Source: Mortierella sp. BCC40632
Taxonomy: Eukaryota; Mortierellomycota; Mortierellomycetes; Mortierellales; Mortierellaceae
DNA: 64,000 nucleotides
NCBI GenBank assembly: GCA_011634665.1
Contig: WAEK01000034.1
Coordinates: forward strand, 31,001-95,000
Direction: 5' to 3'
Shown piece by piece: positions 52,085-63,003 of this stretch. Below the pieces are notes generated by a model. The model was not told where the DNA came from, searched no databases, and saw only the letters and a program-made list of their open reading frames with translations. Every line of letters starts with the position of its first letter. The first letter of the stretch is position 1. A program made the translations under genes and the position numbers.

Positions 52085-52402
52085 TGTGGCGAAGTAGAAG
52101 TGTTTGCGTGAGATGTAAGGTCGACAATGAGGATTGGAAAAAAGCGGAGTGTGTGAGTGTTGATGTTTTGTGTGATAGAGGGAAGAGTAATTTATTCCGT
52201 TAGTTTGTAAAAGAGAGATATCTTTTGGGATTTTCGGAACTGTGAATAACTGGGTTTGAAAGGGTGGGCTGTTTAGTCTTTTTAGAACATGGCTTTGCTT
52301 GAACATGGCATTGCCTGATGATTGTTCCAAGGAGAAATAGTCTTATCGGGCAACAGCTTCGCCATTATCCTGAGTTAACAAGTCACAATATCCAAAACTG
52401 AA
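52030..52402. other. Intergenic with (AG)n tract
   Basis: An (AG)14-type tract at about 52052-52080. No gene supported. Confidence 0.5.
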
Positions 52403-52405
52403 TAG

Positions 52406-52413
52406 TATAAATA
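52406..52413 (+). promoter_or_regulatory. TATA box (TATAAATA)
   Basis: TATAAATA 127 bp before the ATG at 52533. Confidence 0.5.
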
Positions 52414-52532
52414 GAAGACTGAAAAGAGCGGAGAGGTGTCTTCTCCATTTCCACACCTTTGTCCCTGTTTTCACCTTTATCCCTTTTTCATTAAAAAAAG
52501 CAAGAAAGCAAGAAAGAAAGAAAGAAAGCACA

Positions 52533-53581
52533 ATGTCACAGTTTTTCAAGGATCAAGCAAGAAGCCTCTTTGCCAGCAGCGGCTACGAAAGACTCGGACA
52601 AGAAGACGAGGACCTAGAGGAGAAAAGAAAAAGACCAGAGGACCCTCCACGTCGAGAGACCGCGGCTTCCCCAAGCTTGGGTGTTGGTGGTGGTTTAACT
52701 CTGCTCGGCGGCAGCCTAGCGAGCGCGATGAGATTTTTGAAGTCAGGTTACTCATCTTCGAGCATTGAATCGCTTACTGAAGAAATGGCCGGTCTTGACA
52801 CTTCCTCTTCGGAGTCGGGAATGAGTGAAAAGAGCAACAAAGAGAAACTAAGGTGGGTGTGGATTAGTGAATTGTCATTTTTTGGCGTAACAATATGAAA
52901 GAGTGATAAGTACTGATGTCATGTTCGTTTTTGATAATAATATGCCATAGACTTGATGGAAAAGAGATTATATGTATAACCATTTTTGGAACCGAGGGAG
53001 TGAGCAAGGACGATCGTGGATATTTCATCAATGGAATGACAAAAGTGGACCAAATATTCATTAAGGAAAATGAATTGTGGCGAAATTCATTTAATGATCC
53101 TGAATGGCTGCCTCTGGTAAAGTTTTTATCACAAGACTATATAATATCATCGTCACAAGCCTATGCAAGGAATCGTTATATTCGAAAAGGGATCCTTGAT
53201 AAATCTAAAGCGGGGTTAGGGGTGGAAGTCAAGTTTGAGGGAGAGTATGAAAAGGAGTTGGATTTACTTCAGGAAGGTGAAATGGCTATTCTTAAGGGAG
53301 TGATTAAGAGTGACAAACTCGGTTTGAAAACCGTATCATGTACAAGGTTACGAATGGTATCGAATGTGATGAGTTTTAAAGTATCAGTCCAGGACTTGGT
53401 CAGAATCGTCCTTGGTTCAGATGAAAGAGGGGTTCAGAAAGAGATCGATCGTCATTTAAGGGCTGAGGCCGTTCGGAAAGAGGTGGATCGTCTTTTAAGG
53501 GGTGAAGCCGTAGAACGATGTGAGTTTGAAGACGAGGGACGATTGAGACGACTCAAACGAGCAGCGGAGGAGGAGCTGTGA
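52533..53581 (+). CDS. Unrecognised spliced protein (~316 aa)
   Basis: Exon 1 is 52533-52852 (MSQFFKDQARSLFASSGYERL). The intron 52853-52950 (98 nt) has GTGGGT/CATAG ends and joins ..EKLR to LDGKEIICITIFGTEG in frame. The N-terminal 105 residues are disordered (Glu/Lys/Arg-rich, then Gly/Ser/Leu). Exon 2 holds a globular domain (DRGYFINGMTKVDQIFI, EWLPLVKFLSQDYIISSSQAY) and a long charged coiled-coil C terminus with a short internal repeat (VQKEIDRHLRAEAVRKEVDRLLRGEAVER). No family recognised. It ends about 145 bp before composite repeat copy 3. Confidence 0.6.
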
Positions 53582-54289
53582 AACAACGATTATGAGTCGA
53601 GGGAAGGAGAATCAGGGAAAGAGAAGAATAAGTAGAGTAGTTTTCAAGTAAAAAGAATACTTTAGGTAGGGAGAATAAAAAGAAGAAGAAGAAGGAGAAG
53701 AGAGATCTGTAGGGGAGTGTAGGAGAGAGAGAGAGAGAGAGGGGAGGAGAGAGAGAGAGAGAGACGGAAGGGAGGGATTGGGGCACGGAAGGGCGGGAAT
53801 GGGGCACGGAAGGGCGGGGGGAAGAGGCAACGAGGGGGGGGATTGAGAGAGAGAGAGGGGGGCGGGGGCAAAGCAGTCCCGGAGAGACAGTCACAGAATC
53901 AGACACAGGAGTTAACAGGAGGGAGGGGGGACACAGCAGAGGGGGGCGCCAGAGAGAGAGAGGGAAGGGAATCCCCTTGTGTTCAGGGTCGGGGGGAGGG
54001 TAGTGAGGGTGGTTGAGGGTAGGGTGGTTGTAGGTTGTTGTAGAGGGGGGGGGGACACAGCAGAGAGGGGCGCCAGAGAGAGGGAAGGGAATCCTCTTGT
54101 GTTCAGGGTCGGGGAGGGTAGTGAGGGTGGTTGAGGGTAGGGTGGTTGTAGGTTGTTGTAGAGGGGAGGGGACACAGCAGAGAGGGCGCGCCCTTTTTTT
54201 TTTTTTACAAAGACAATGATCTCTCTGATCTTTACGCAGCAAGCTTTTATTATAAAAAAGAAGAAGAAGAATCGTTTTTTTAAAAAAAA

Positions 54290-54685
54290 CAAATCTGTAG
54301 AACAATGGGCTTAATCTCAGCAGCTCGTAGCAACAAGGCTACTCGACTGCTTACAATACCCTGTTCATAAAAAGTCGTCTGCAATGGATTTATCTCTTCC
54401 AATATTTTTGTTTTAAAAGCAGGTGCCTCACACAGCCTTTCCGCCATGCAAGACCTCCCCACGTAGTATGACTCAGGGCCCGAAGACCTATTCGTATTCA
54501 ACTAGATATCGGAAAAGGCGGTAATCGTCGCGTTCTAGCACGGATTCTGACTTAGAGGCGTTCAGCCATAATCCAACGGATGATAGCTTCGGGTCATTGC
54601 CTGCTCAGGCAGACCCAAATACCAATTATCCGAATGAAGTGTTCCTCTCGTACTAACTTCAATTACTATTGCAACAACACTTCAT

Positions 54686-54717
<32 letters not shown>

Positions 54718-54786
54718 GTCTAAAACCCAGCTCACGTTCCCTATTAGTGGGTGAACAATCCAACGCTTACTGAATTCTGCTTCAGT

Positions 54787-54822
<36 letters not shown>

Positions 54823-54861
54823 AACGTCGCTATGAACGCTTGGCTGCCACAAGCCAGTTAT
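54290..54861 (-). rRNA. 28S rRNA 3'-terminal fragment (partial), copy 3
   Basis: Same 28S 3' end as copies 1 and 2, with the same truncation point and 3' end. It keeps GCTTTTTGATCCTTCGATGT intact. Small indels (an extra G and A near 54718-54724, a shorter A-run near 54695) distinguish it. Confidence 0.93.
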
Positions 54862-54875
54862 TATAACCCTCTTAT

Positions 54876-54904
54876 AAATTCTCCTCTAGGAAGCAAGAGA
54901 ATTT
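54876..54904. other. Inverted repeat AAATTCTC/GAGAATTT, copy 3
   Basis: Same stem and loop as copies 1 and 2, adjacent to the 28S truncation. Confidence 0.75.
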
Positions 54905-55065
54905 GGAGGGCGGTTATTGGGAGGCAGGGAGGGAAAGGAAATTCAGGCTTCGGGGTCGGGGCGGGGCTATATAGGGAAGAGCGAGATGGGGGATTGAGCT
55001 TTTTGGGAAAAGGGCGGGGTAACGGGCGGGGAGAATCAGGTTGGTAGGGAGGGAGGGAGGAGGGG

Positions 55066-55073
55066 TATAAAAG
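55066..55073 (+). promoter_or_regulatory. TATA box, copy 3
   Basis: TATAAAAG in G-rich context before the ATG at 55314. Confidence 0.5.
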
Positions 55074-55313
55074 GGAGGGAGGAGGGGTCAGACCTGGGAC
55101 ATATCCATCTCACGAAGTCACGAAGTCGCCATCAGAGTCACCATCAGGACTTTAAAGGTACGGTGCGTGCCCAGGTGTGTGTGTGTGTGTGTGGTAAGCA
55201 TGCTCGGAGCGTCGCCTTGTTTGACGCGCCTCTCCTCCTCTGTCCCACCGTCAGACCGTTAGGACCATCAGTAGAACGAGTAGGGGGGGGAGCGAGTAGA
55301 GCGAGTAGAGCGA

Positions 55314-56221
55314 ATGGGGTCAGAGAGGTTAGTAGGTATGAAAAGATGGGGGGGCCGTTTACGGAGAATGGGCTCGAAAAGGTCGAGGACGAGGAGCGGG
55401 TTCTGATTAGAGTCAGGATTGAACACCACAGCAAGTCTGTATTCTATGTCGAGGTCAAAGGAGAAGACTCGATGAGCGGAGTAAAAAAAGCGGGTGAACG
55501 AGCATTTGCTCAATAGCGTTTCGAACAAGCCGGTAGGACTCAAACGAATGGACTACGGAGAAATGGAGCTGAAGTGGATCTCGGAGACTCCAGGAGCCGG
55601 AGGGAGGCCAGTGGTAAAGGTGGCCTGCTATCCTGCGACGTTCCTAGTAAAGGACATCCCAAATGTCGGTCTACGGTTTGGGATTGACTATCTAAGTGTG
55701 ACTCTACCGATGCCAAGGGGTATGTATCTGAGGGGGTTGAAGTCGGTCGCTGTTGTGATTGAGAAACGGTGTAAAAAAAATGGGTATGCCTAACATGGGG
55801 AAATTCTCCAATTCATTAGACAAGCTGAAACAGATCGGGGAAAGGTCAGTCATCGTTGCGTACGAACATCTCGGTCGAAAAGTTGAAAGTAATATTGTCA
55901 TTGTAGACTCGACAATGAGAGTTGGAGAAGTAAAGGCGTACATTACCAGAACCCAAAAGATTTCTTCTACCAATTTTGACACAGCCAAGTCTTGGCACTG
56001 GAAAGCCCGACAAGTCGGAGATGATGGGACAGTCATCGAAAGGTACTACCCCTGTGAAGACAGCGTCATCTTGACAGACCCTTTTGATGGCACGAGTCCA
56101 AAGTACGAGACCCTTTGTCATTATCTCCCAACTAACGGACCATCCCCCAGCGGGATATAGTTACAGCAACCCATCCATGTTTGAACAGTTGAGCAGGGCA
56201 GAGCACGGGGTAGCGTTCTAG
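55314..56221 (+). CDS. Two-header (CRN-N-like) protein, copy 3, frameshifted
   Basis: Same gene as at 19183 and 41064. Breaks: extra G near 55350, extra A near 55485 (as in copy 2), A8 instead of A7 near 55777, and an extra T near 56114 that replaces the true C terminus. This copy shows the central join (MGMPNMGKFSNSLDKLKQIGE) most clearly. Confidence 0.6.
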
Positions 56222-56258
56222 GTATTGTGGCAATGCCGTGATAAATACCGACTATCCC

Positions 56259-56305
56259 TTTTTTTTTTTTTTTCATTTTTTCTTTTTTTTTTTTTTCTTT
56301 TTTTT

Positions 56306-56338
<33 letters not shown>

Positions 56339-56344
56339 CTTTTT
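56259..56344. repeat. T-rich microsatellite, copy 3
   Basis: Counterpart of the CTTT tracts at 20128 and 42015, here almost pure T. Confidence 0.8.
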
Positions 56345-56664
56345 ACAAAGTAATAGAAGTCCATTTTAGTTTATAATAAATACATAAATAAATAAAGTCC
56401 TCATTTGCGCATGAATTCTGACTATGTGTGATGCAGAAGGGTTTTGACCGGACTGTTTAAATGGTTCCCAAAGGAATTGCGTCGTTATAAATATCTGGTT
56501 ACATATTCCTCTTTTTTTTTTTTATTGCAATCAAGAAAAGATAGCCGGTGGATACTTTCTATGAAGGATACCACCAGTTTTTATAAATGATCATTCTGGG
56601 CTTTGTTCAAAAAGTGGTAAATCAAAAAATAGATAAATAAATATACGAAATTAGAACATCAAAC

Positions 56665-57143
56665 ATGAGGACAACAGAACGAAAACTAGACAGTTTCTAT
56701 CTGGGCGAGGATCGTCTTGTTGCAAGAGTGTGGTATATCGGACACACCGGCTTTGAAGGAGAGTGTGGAGAGGTTATAGAAGTGGATAAAATGATTCAAC
56801 GAGTCGGAGAATGTGGGGGGAAAGGGGTCATGAGAATAGTCCTTGGATCTGTTACATTTTATCCAACAGGAAGGGAAACGTCTATTGAATACAAGGTCAA
56901 TGTATGCTTTGATTACTTGAACGACGGTAAAGGTACAGTAGACATGAGCTCTGTAATCTCTGGATCAGATGGAACACACTGCGTAATCAAAGGCTCTCTC
57001 AGGACCATTCCTGAAACAAGAACGAGGTCCATTTTACTGTCCAGAAAGAAGGCTTCGGATTCGGTCGATGGGTGTACTCTCTTTGGAATCTATCCATCTT
57101 TAAAGAAGCCCATGGCGGCGTGAACATGACCGAAGTAAAATAA
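56665..57143 (+). CDS. Unrecognised protein of the composite repeat, copy 3
   Basis: ATG at 56665. The first ~20 codons and codons after ~30 are in one frame, with a short out-of-frame stretch between two compensating indels (about 56732-56775). A G-run/GC loss near 57070 diverts the C terminus from the NMTEVK end seen in copy 2. Confidence 0.55.
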
Positions 57144-57249
57144 CTCACTCGAGTAGAGCTGAAACCAGAGTGTTCGGCAAAGTATTGTATGCGGACTTGA
57201 TTTTATTATTCATCAAAAATAATAGTAATAATAATAATAAAACTACTTC

Positions 57250-57397
57250 CACTTAACCAGACATTAGCAATTCTCTCCACCGTATGGGATCTTGTCCTAG
57301 CCCTTCGAGTTCCTCGTCAATGGCCTCGCGCGTCCTCTTGTTCACGTACACAGGCGACCCTCGTGTAAAGGACATGGACAGCTCCCCCAACACAATC
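57250..57397 (-). pseudogene. Detached 3' end of UDG-like gene, copy 3
   Basis: Identical in extent to the copy 2 fragment and truncated at the same base, showing that the truncation predates the copy 2/copy 3 duplication. Confidence 0.85.
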
Positions 57398-57575
57398 TAA
57401 TAGCTGATAATTAGAATTATTATGAAATAGGAAACTTGTGGTAAATTGATAGTCACGGAGGGATTTTTTTTAATATAAAACTTTTTTTATGTTAGAGAAC
57501 GGAAAAAAAAAAAAAACGGATAGGAAGAATAGTAGGTCAAGATATCTTTTTTTTTCTTGATAGGGTGGATGGATG

Positions 57576-57613
<38 letters not shown>

Positions 57614-57635
57614 GGAGAGAAAGAAAATGAATCGA

Positions 57636-58289
57636 CTATGTTGTGAGGGAGCGTGGAGAAACAGGACTTAACGGAGTTGGGGAAGAGGCAGAGCTGGAAC
57701 CGGACAGGGAACTGGGATTAACCAAGGTTTTGGTGAGAGTGATATTGAAATGTTTGTAGTCGTCAGATGCCTGTCCGTTGAGATCTCTCAGGTTGACGGA
57801 GTCACTATCTACTCTCTCAAAATTTTGGATCAAAAAATCTGTGGCTATGGATACGGTCTGACATGGATTGCGATTTAACCCAGAGCCGTAAATATGGGCT
57901 ATTAAACTATCGATACAATTGTAGTTGTTGCGGCAGAGACAGATAATGCGCATTTCGGAGTCGGGATTTCTTTCAATGTTGAAGGTAAAGTAGTGTCCGT
58001 GGAGAGTAACATTTCTTTGGAAACTATTGACGGTGTGGTATTTTCTCAGGTGAGTGGTTTTAACCCTTTTAGGATTCTTGGTAGGATCGATATTGCTTGT
58101 AGGGCTTGTGGGGGGGGAAGTTATTCTGGGCTGCGGAAGGCTGTTGGAGAAAGATTGGTCGACGGATGCTTGTCGGAGTATGGTGTCGATAGATGGAAAG
58201 CGATTGGTGGGATTGTGGTCATTAGAGTCTAAAGTGTAACCTTTGGAGCAGTAGTAATAAGTACAGAAGTTCTGTTGTGGTTGTGGCAT
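57636..58289 (-). CDS. Unrecognised protein (217 aa), copy B, intact
   Basis: The ATG at 58289 opens an uninterrupted frame. The N terminus MPQPQQNFCTYYYCSKGY has a Cys pair. A Ser/Pro linker follows (RITSPPTSPTSN). The central domain (HGHYFTFNIERNPDSEMRIICLCRNNYNCIDSLIAHIYG) looks folded with several Cys, and the C terminus is Ser/Pro-rich. No signal peptide and no known domain. Copy A (43381-44042) has the same protein with extra bases in homopolymers. Confidence 0.65.
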   Translation of the reverse strand: MPQPQQNFCTYYYCSKGYTLDSNDHNPTNRFPSIDTILRQASVDQSFSNSLPQPRITSPPTSPTSNIDPTKNPKRVKTTHLRKYHTVNSFQRNVTLHGHYFTFNIERNPDSEMRIICLCRNNYNCIDSLIAHIYGSGLNRNPCQTVSIATDFLIQNFERVDSDSVNLRDLNGQASDDYKHFNITLTKTLVNPSSLSGSSSASSPTPLSPVSPRSLTT

Positions 58290-58646
58290 AGTGTGAGTGA
58301 AAAAGAGAACTTGGTTTGTAGGGGATCAGGGAAAAAGGGGGGGTGAAGGCAGGTGAAAAAAAACATCTACCGAGAAACGTCACAGAGACATGAAGGTGAA
58401 GGTGTGACGTGACGTGCGCAATTTTGAGAAGGAGAGGTCACTTTGCATGAGAGCCCTGTGTGATAGCACCATCATGCTAGTAAATTCTGTACACCGTGCG
58501 TTAGTGTCTGCACCAAAAGGTTGTACGTGCTTAAAGTCAGTAACAAAGGTCATGTGGCCTCAGTCACAAATTAAAAAATATAAGATGCTAGTAACTGTGG
58601 TTTGAGTATTAACAGTCCTTTCCGCAGTAACCTCATGTAATGGATC

Positions 58647-58683
<37 letters not shown>

Positions 58684-58896
58684 AAAACCAGACCATACGC
58701 TGAACCTGTTTGGTGAATAGAGAAAAAGAAGAGAGGAATAAGGGGGGAGGTGGCTACACTTGAACGATGGGTTAAATAAAAATAAATTATGATAGTTGTG
58801 TTGGATGTAGTGTTAATGATTGAATTTAAAAGGTAGGTACTCAAGTATAAATGCGCAACTTAGTAGTAAAGATAAGATAGTCAATCAGTGTTCTAG

Positions 58897-58933
<37 letters not shown>

Positions 58934-58988
58934 AATAAGAAAGTATGTAAAAGATATTGGTACTCGTTTATAACGGCATTCTAAATAC
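58290..58988. other. Intergenic with A33 run, copy B of 44043-44724
   Basis: Contains ATCATGCTAGTAA at 58471-58483 and A-runs near 58649 and 58899. No gene supported. Confidence 0.5.
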
Positions 58989-59913
58989 TTAATCGGAATT
59001 AGATTCTTCTATAGGATTTATACGTGCACATAGCATAGCTGAAAGATGGATTATTTCCTTCATGTTCTCTTCATACCCTTTTATCAAGTCGTATTGTCGG
59101 AAATCAGCCACCTCATCCTTTTTAGTCTCTTGTATCTTTTAGTAGCATCCTCAAGGTCGCCCCTTAGTGTAGCGTCGGTTGGAGATCTCCTTTGTCTCTT
59201 AGTAATCTGTTCTAGGTCATCGCGAGCAGAATAAAAATCGTTTTCAAGATCAAGAAGTATCTGATGTCTTGAGCGCTTTCTTTTATGGGTAGACGATGGT
59301 TGGTGACTAATAGGCGAGGTATCGGTGTTACGAGAAAGAGTCCCAAGTGTACAAGTGTTGGAAGGATTGTGGAAAAGTTTTTTGTCCTCGACTAATTGAG
59401 TATTTTGCTTAAAATATAGAGAGTCCGAATTGCTATGCAACGAGTTCTCATCAGCAAAACCAAACTAGTCTAGGAGTATAAACGAATAAAAGGCTGATGA
59501 CATTCTGCGGAAGAATCATTGATAGAACTTCTACCGATGAAAAGCGGCTTAATTTGGTAAGGGTCTTCCGGGGAATTGGCGTTTTCGAATGGATGTTTGA
59601 GAGAACGGTCTGAGGGCTTTGGTCAACTGTAGGCTGACCGTTTGGGCTTTTTGGGTGGTCAGGAATGTAGGTGGGGGATGGGTTTAGGGGGATTAAGGGC
59701 AAAAAATATTAATTAAGCCATCGGATTGATGGGGATGTTCAGTGTCGGATTTAAATGTTGAGGCAGAGATTTGACAGATGGGCGAGACTTGCAGGGGAGT
59801 TAAATCAAATTCTGATGTAAGCGCAAGGTCAACGGGATAAGAAGGAGGAGAGCAAAAACACCAGGTTGGGAAGGCGGGGGAGGGGATGATGTTATGTGGG
59901 TGTGTTCAGTCAT
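58989..59913 (-). CDS. Unrecognised Pro/Ser-rich coiled-coil protein, copy B (frameshifted)
   Basis: Counterpart of 44725-45638. Here the N terminus is in frame (MTEHTHITSSPPPPSQPG), but indels follow near 59850 (AGAGC insertion), 59702 (A-run), 59648 (T-run), 59534, 59460, 59410 and 59118. Copies A and B together define a ~304-aa protein. Confidence 0.6.
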
Positions 59914-60314
59914 TGTTGATGGGGATGGTATTTTTCTGTGAAGATAGAAATAGGTGATTTAAATAGGAATTTATCTACGAAGAGTTCAAATGAGATGGTG
60001 GTGTATTAGAGAATGGAGATGGTAAACCGAGCACGAATGAGTTTAAAGTAGAATTTAGTTAATTGAAATAGAAGACTTTCATATTGAACGCATCAATTCC
60101 GCCCATTGAATTAATTCAGTAGTCGGATAAACGTAAAAAAATTGAATAGAATGGACATCTTTTCAATCAATAAAAATAATAATAATAATAAATAACACAG
60201 GTGAAATAGAGAGTGATTTAATAGTAGAATAATGGGGAGGACTGAAGAACGACATAATAGTTGTTGACTCATAATTAGGCATGTATTTTGGGTTAGAACA
60301 TGGCTAGGGTAAAA

Positions 60315-60364
<50 letters not shown>

Positions 60365-60806
60365 TACCTTCTAAATGATAGTGCGGAGAAAAGGCAAAGA
60401 ATGAAATAGTTGCGTAACGTTCTTTTACCTTGATACTGAAGTATCGAAATTGCGCGTTCAAAAGAGAAGATGTAATGTATGTTTGAGAGTTTTGTGTTAA
60501 AAGAAGAAATGTATTCAGGTTAATTTACATGTGCAAGGAATATGTAGAAGTTCGGGTGCAGAGTGGGGTATATGTTGAGGCTTTGAGGGAGGGCCTAGAT
60601 CAGAGAAAAAAAAGAGAAATATCAAAGAGATAGGGCAATAGGACATGTGAGCATCGGATAGCATGAATAAAAGGCCGATAGATTCCCCATCACACGCACT
60701 ATTATTTCTGCCATATTCAAATCATTTCACACCTATTCTCGTCTATTTAAGAGATTTCCTGATCTATTCACAGAACGTTGTAATCCCTGGTATCAAGTCC
60801 ATTAAA
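59914..60806. other. Divergent intergenic region with A44-type run, copy B
   Basis: Same as 45639-46532, with a longer A-run near 60317-60360. No gene supported. Confidence 0.45.
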
Positions 60807-61663
60807 ATGTCCTGTCCGAGTCGAGATGGTAATCTTAAACATGTTCAGCGGATTTCTGACAGAGAAAGAAAGAAAGAAAGAAAGAAAAAAAAAAAAAAGT
60901 GCAACGAAAGAGAAAGAGATGATAGAAACTCTTTTGTGATAGAGTCTTTAACCAGTTGAATAAATCTCTACGTTTAATAGACGATCTCCAAGCGACGAAA
61001 GATGACTTTTTGTTGACACTGAGTTCAAAAATGAGTGTTGCTTCTATGTACAAGGCTATTGCGGAAGAGCTAGTGAAAAAGAACGCCTACATGCAAAAGC
61101 TCAAAGAAGAAGTAAATGGCAAAGTCGAGTCGTTGTATGAAGGAACGAGTGGCAAGAAGGTGTCCATCGGCTGGATGATCATTTCAATGATGTCAAAGCT
61201 TCAGCTGGTCGAATTAGATTCAGAGGACTATATTTGTGGCCAAGTTCGGCTCGATTTTGTAAGATTGACGCCTTGTGATAATGTGGACCAAGGGTTGAGA
61301 ACATTTCTGGCTGAGAAGGATAAGCAATACGATGATTTAGACCAGGATTTTCAGAGCTATTTCGAAGGCCAGGACTGGATTATTCAGCAGGAATGGGAGA
61401 GATCTGATAGTACAATCCCCTGACATGACCTTTCTCGATATTAATGATGCGAAACTCTTAATGTTCAAGACCCTCACAGACGCGCTTTAAAAATCCTTCA
61501 AGTAGTGGAGTCGGATGTATTGAATGATCTTTTAGATGAGGCAGAGGATTATGTAGTGGACGAAAGAGACTATTTTGAAAAGAGACTGAGGAAAGGAGAA
61601 GAAAGAAGGGCTAAGAGAAAGTTGAGAATGCAAAAGATGGAGCAGGCAGTGGGAGCTGAATAG
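60807..61663 (+). CDS. Unrecognised helical protein, copy B (two compensating indels)
   Basis: Counterpart of 46533-47389. A CT loss near 61421 and a GC gain near 61483 cancel out, leaving about 20 codons out of frame. Upstream A-run lengths also differ from copy A. Confidence 0.55.
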
Positions 61664-62052
61664 ATGTTTGAAACTTGGGGAGGAATGACCAATGATAGTC
61701 CCAAGGAAGCAGTAGACACGAACTAAAATTTAGGGCAGATAGTATGGCATCGACCGTAGATTGGTCGTCTTTCAAATGTTGGGTTTGTAGGAGGGGAAGA
61801 ATAAAAAAGTAGCAAAAACGAGAGAAAGCTTAAGAAAGAGGATTTGTCACTACAAATTAAGGCGACGAAGGGTGTGGATGTAGTAGGAGATATCAGAATA
61901 GGAAAGGGTAAAGGTTCTTGAAGTGTCATTTGAAGGCTGAAGGGTTGTGTGCAGGAGTGGAGAAGTAGAGTATGGCTTAATGGCAACAAAAGAGAGGTAG
62001 GAGCATAGGCTTGAAGAGCATGTAGGTAGAGGTAAACTATGATTGCAGAATA

Positions 62053-62406
62053 CTCAAAGGTTCGATGACCCGAGTCAATGTTGTTTGAAGAGTAGAGAAG
62101 TGTTTGGAGAAGAGAATGAGGGTGAACTGCATTTTGCTCAAGGCTTCGAGGACCCGAGTCAATGTTGTTTGAAGAGTAGAGAAGTGGTTGGAGAAGAGAA
62201 TGAGGGTGAACTGCTCAAGGCTTCGAGGACCCGAGTCAATGTTGTTTGAAGAGTAGAGAAGTGGTTGGAGAAGAGAATGAGGGTGAACTGCTCAAGGCTT
62301 CGAGGACCCGAGTCAATGTTGTTTGAAGAGTAGACAAGTGGTTGGAAAAGAGAATGGGGGTGAACTGCATTATGCTCAAGGCTTCGAGGACCCGAGTCAA
62401 TGTTGA
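62053..62406. repeat. ~77-bp minisatellite, copy B
   Basis: Same unit order and insertions as at 47779-48135, so the array has not changed unit number since duplication. Confidence 0.9.
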
Positions 62407-62809
62407 GAAAAAAGAGAAGAAAAAAAAAAAAGATGAGGCGGATGTTGATAGGGATCAATGCAATGTGAATTTTAGACCAAGGAAAATAATAAAGGGATGG
62501 GGGGGGGGCTATGCAAGATGAGCTATCATGCTAGTATGTAAAAAAGAATGCATGAATATGGGTGTTGAACTGACCACAAGTATTGTAGTACAAAGGGGAA
62601 CCACGTAGAAGGTTGGAAAGAAAAAAAAAAAGACCAGGTCAGCAGACTGCATTATGTAGGGGGGTGAATGGGTCATAAAAAGGTTGGAGGTAGAGTTTGT
62701 GTATTTTCCGCGTAATCTAGTTGACAAGAAAAACGCCGGCGGGTAGAGAAGTTGTGAAGTGCTGCGGAATCGAGTGTCATTAAAAAAAAAAAAAAAAAAA
62801 AAAAAAGGC

Positions 62810-62817
62810 TATAAAAG
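62810..62817 (+). promoter_or_regulatory. TATA box, copy B
   Basis: TATAAAAG before the ATG at 63004, after a long A-run. An imperfect palindrome (CTATCATGCTAGTATG) lies at 62523-62538. Confidence 0.5.
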
Positions 62818-63003
62818 TCACCTGTCATCGGGAGCTATTCCCATTTTTGATAAAAAGCGATCCGTTTTTTAAACCTCGAAAGGTAACTAAACACTACACA
62901 AGTACAATGAAGCAAAAAAAAAAAAAAAAAAATGTCAAGGTGCAAAGTGTACAATACTCACGAATAGCACACTTTGTTCAGTTTATGTTTTTACCTTTCT
63001 GAG

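Larger units (their letters stand above)
53726..57397 (+). repeat. Composite repeat, copy 3
   Basis: IGS-like block (53726-54192), 28S fragment, hairpin, TATA, two-header gene, small gene and UDG 3' end, in the order of copies 1 and 2. The left edge also shares AGAGATCTGTAGGGG (about 53701) with the detached fragment at 35275. Confidence 0.9.

Noticed and set aside
54280..54501. ORF inside the 28S fragment
   Set aside because: It is the rRNA sequence translated by chance and differs in frame among copies.
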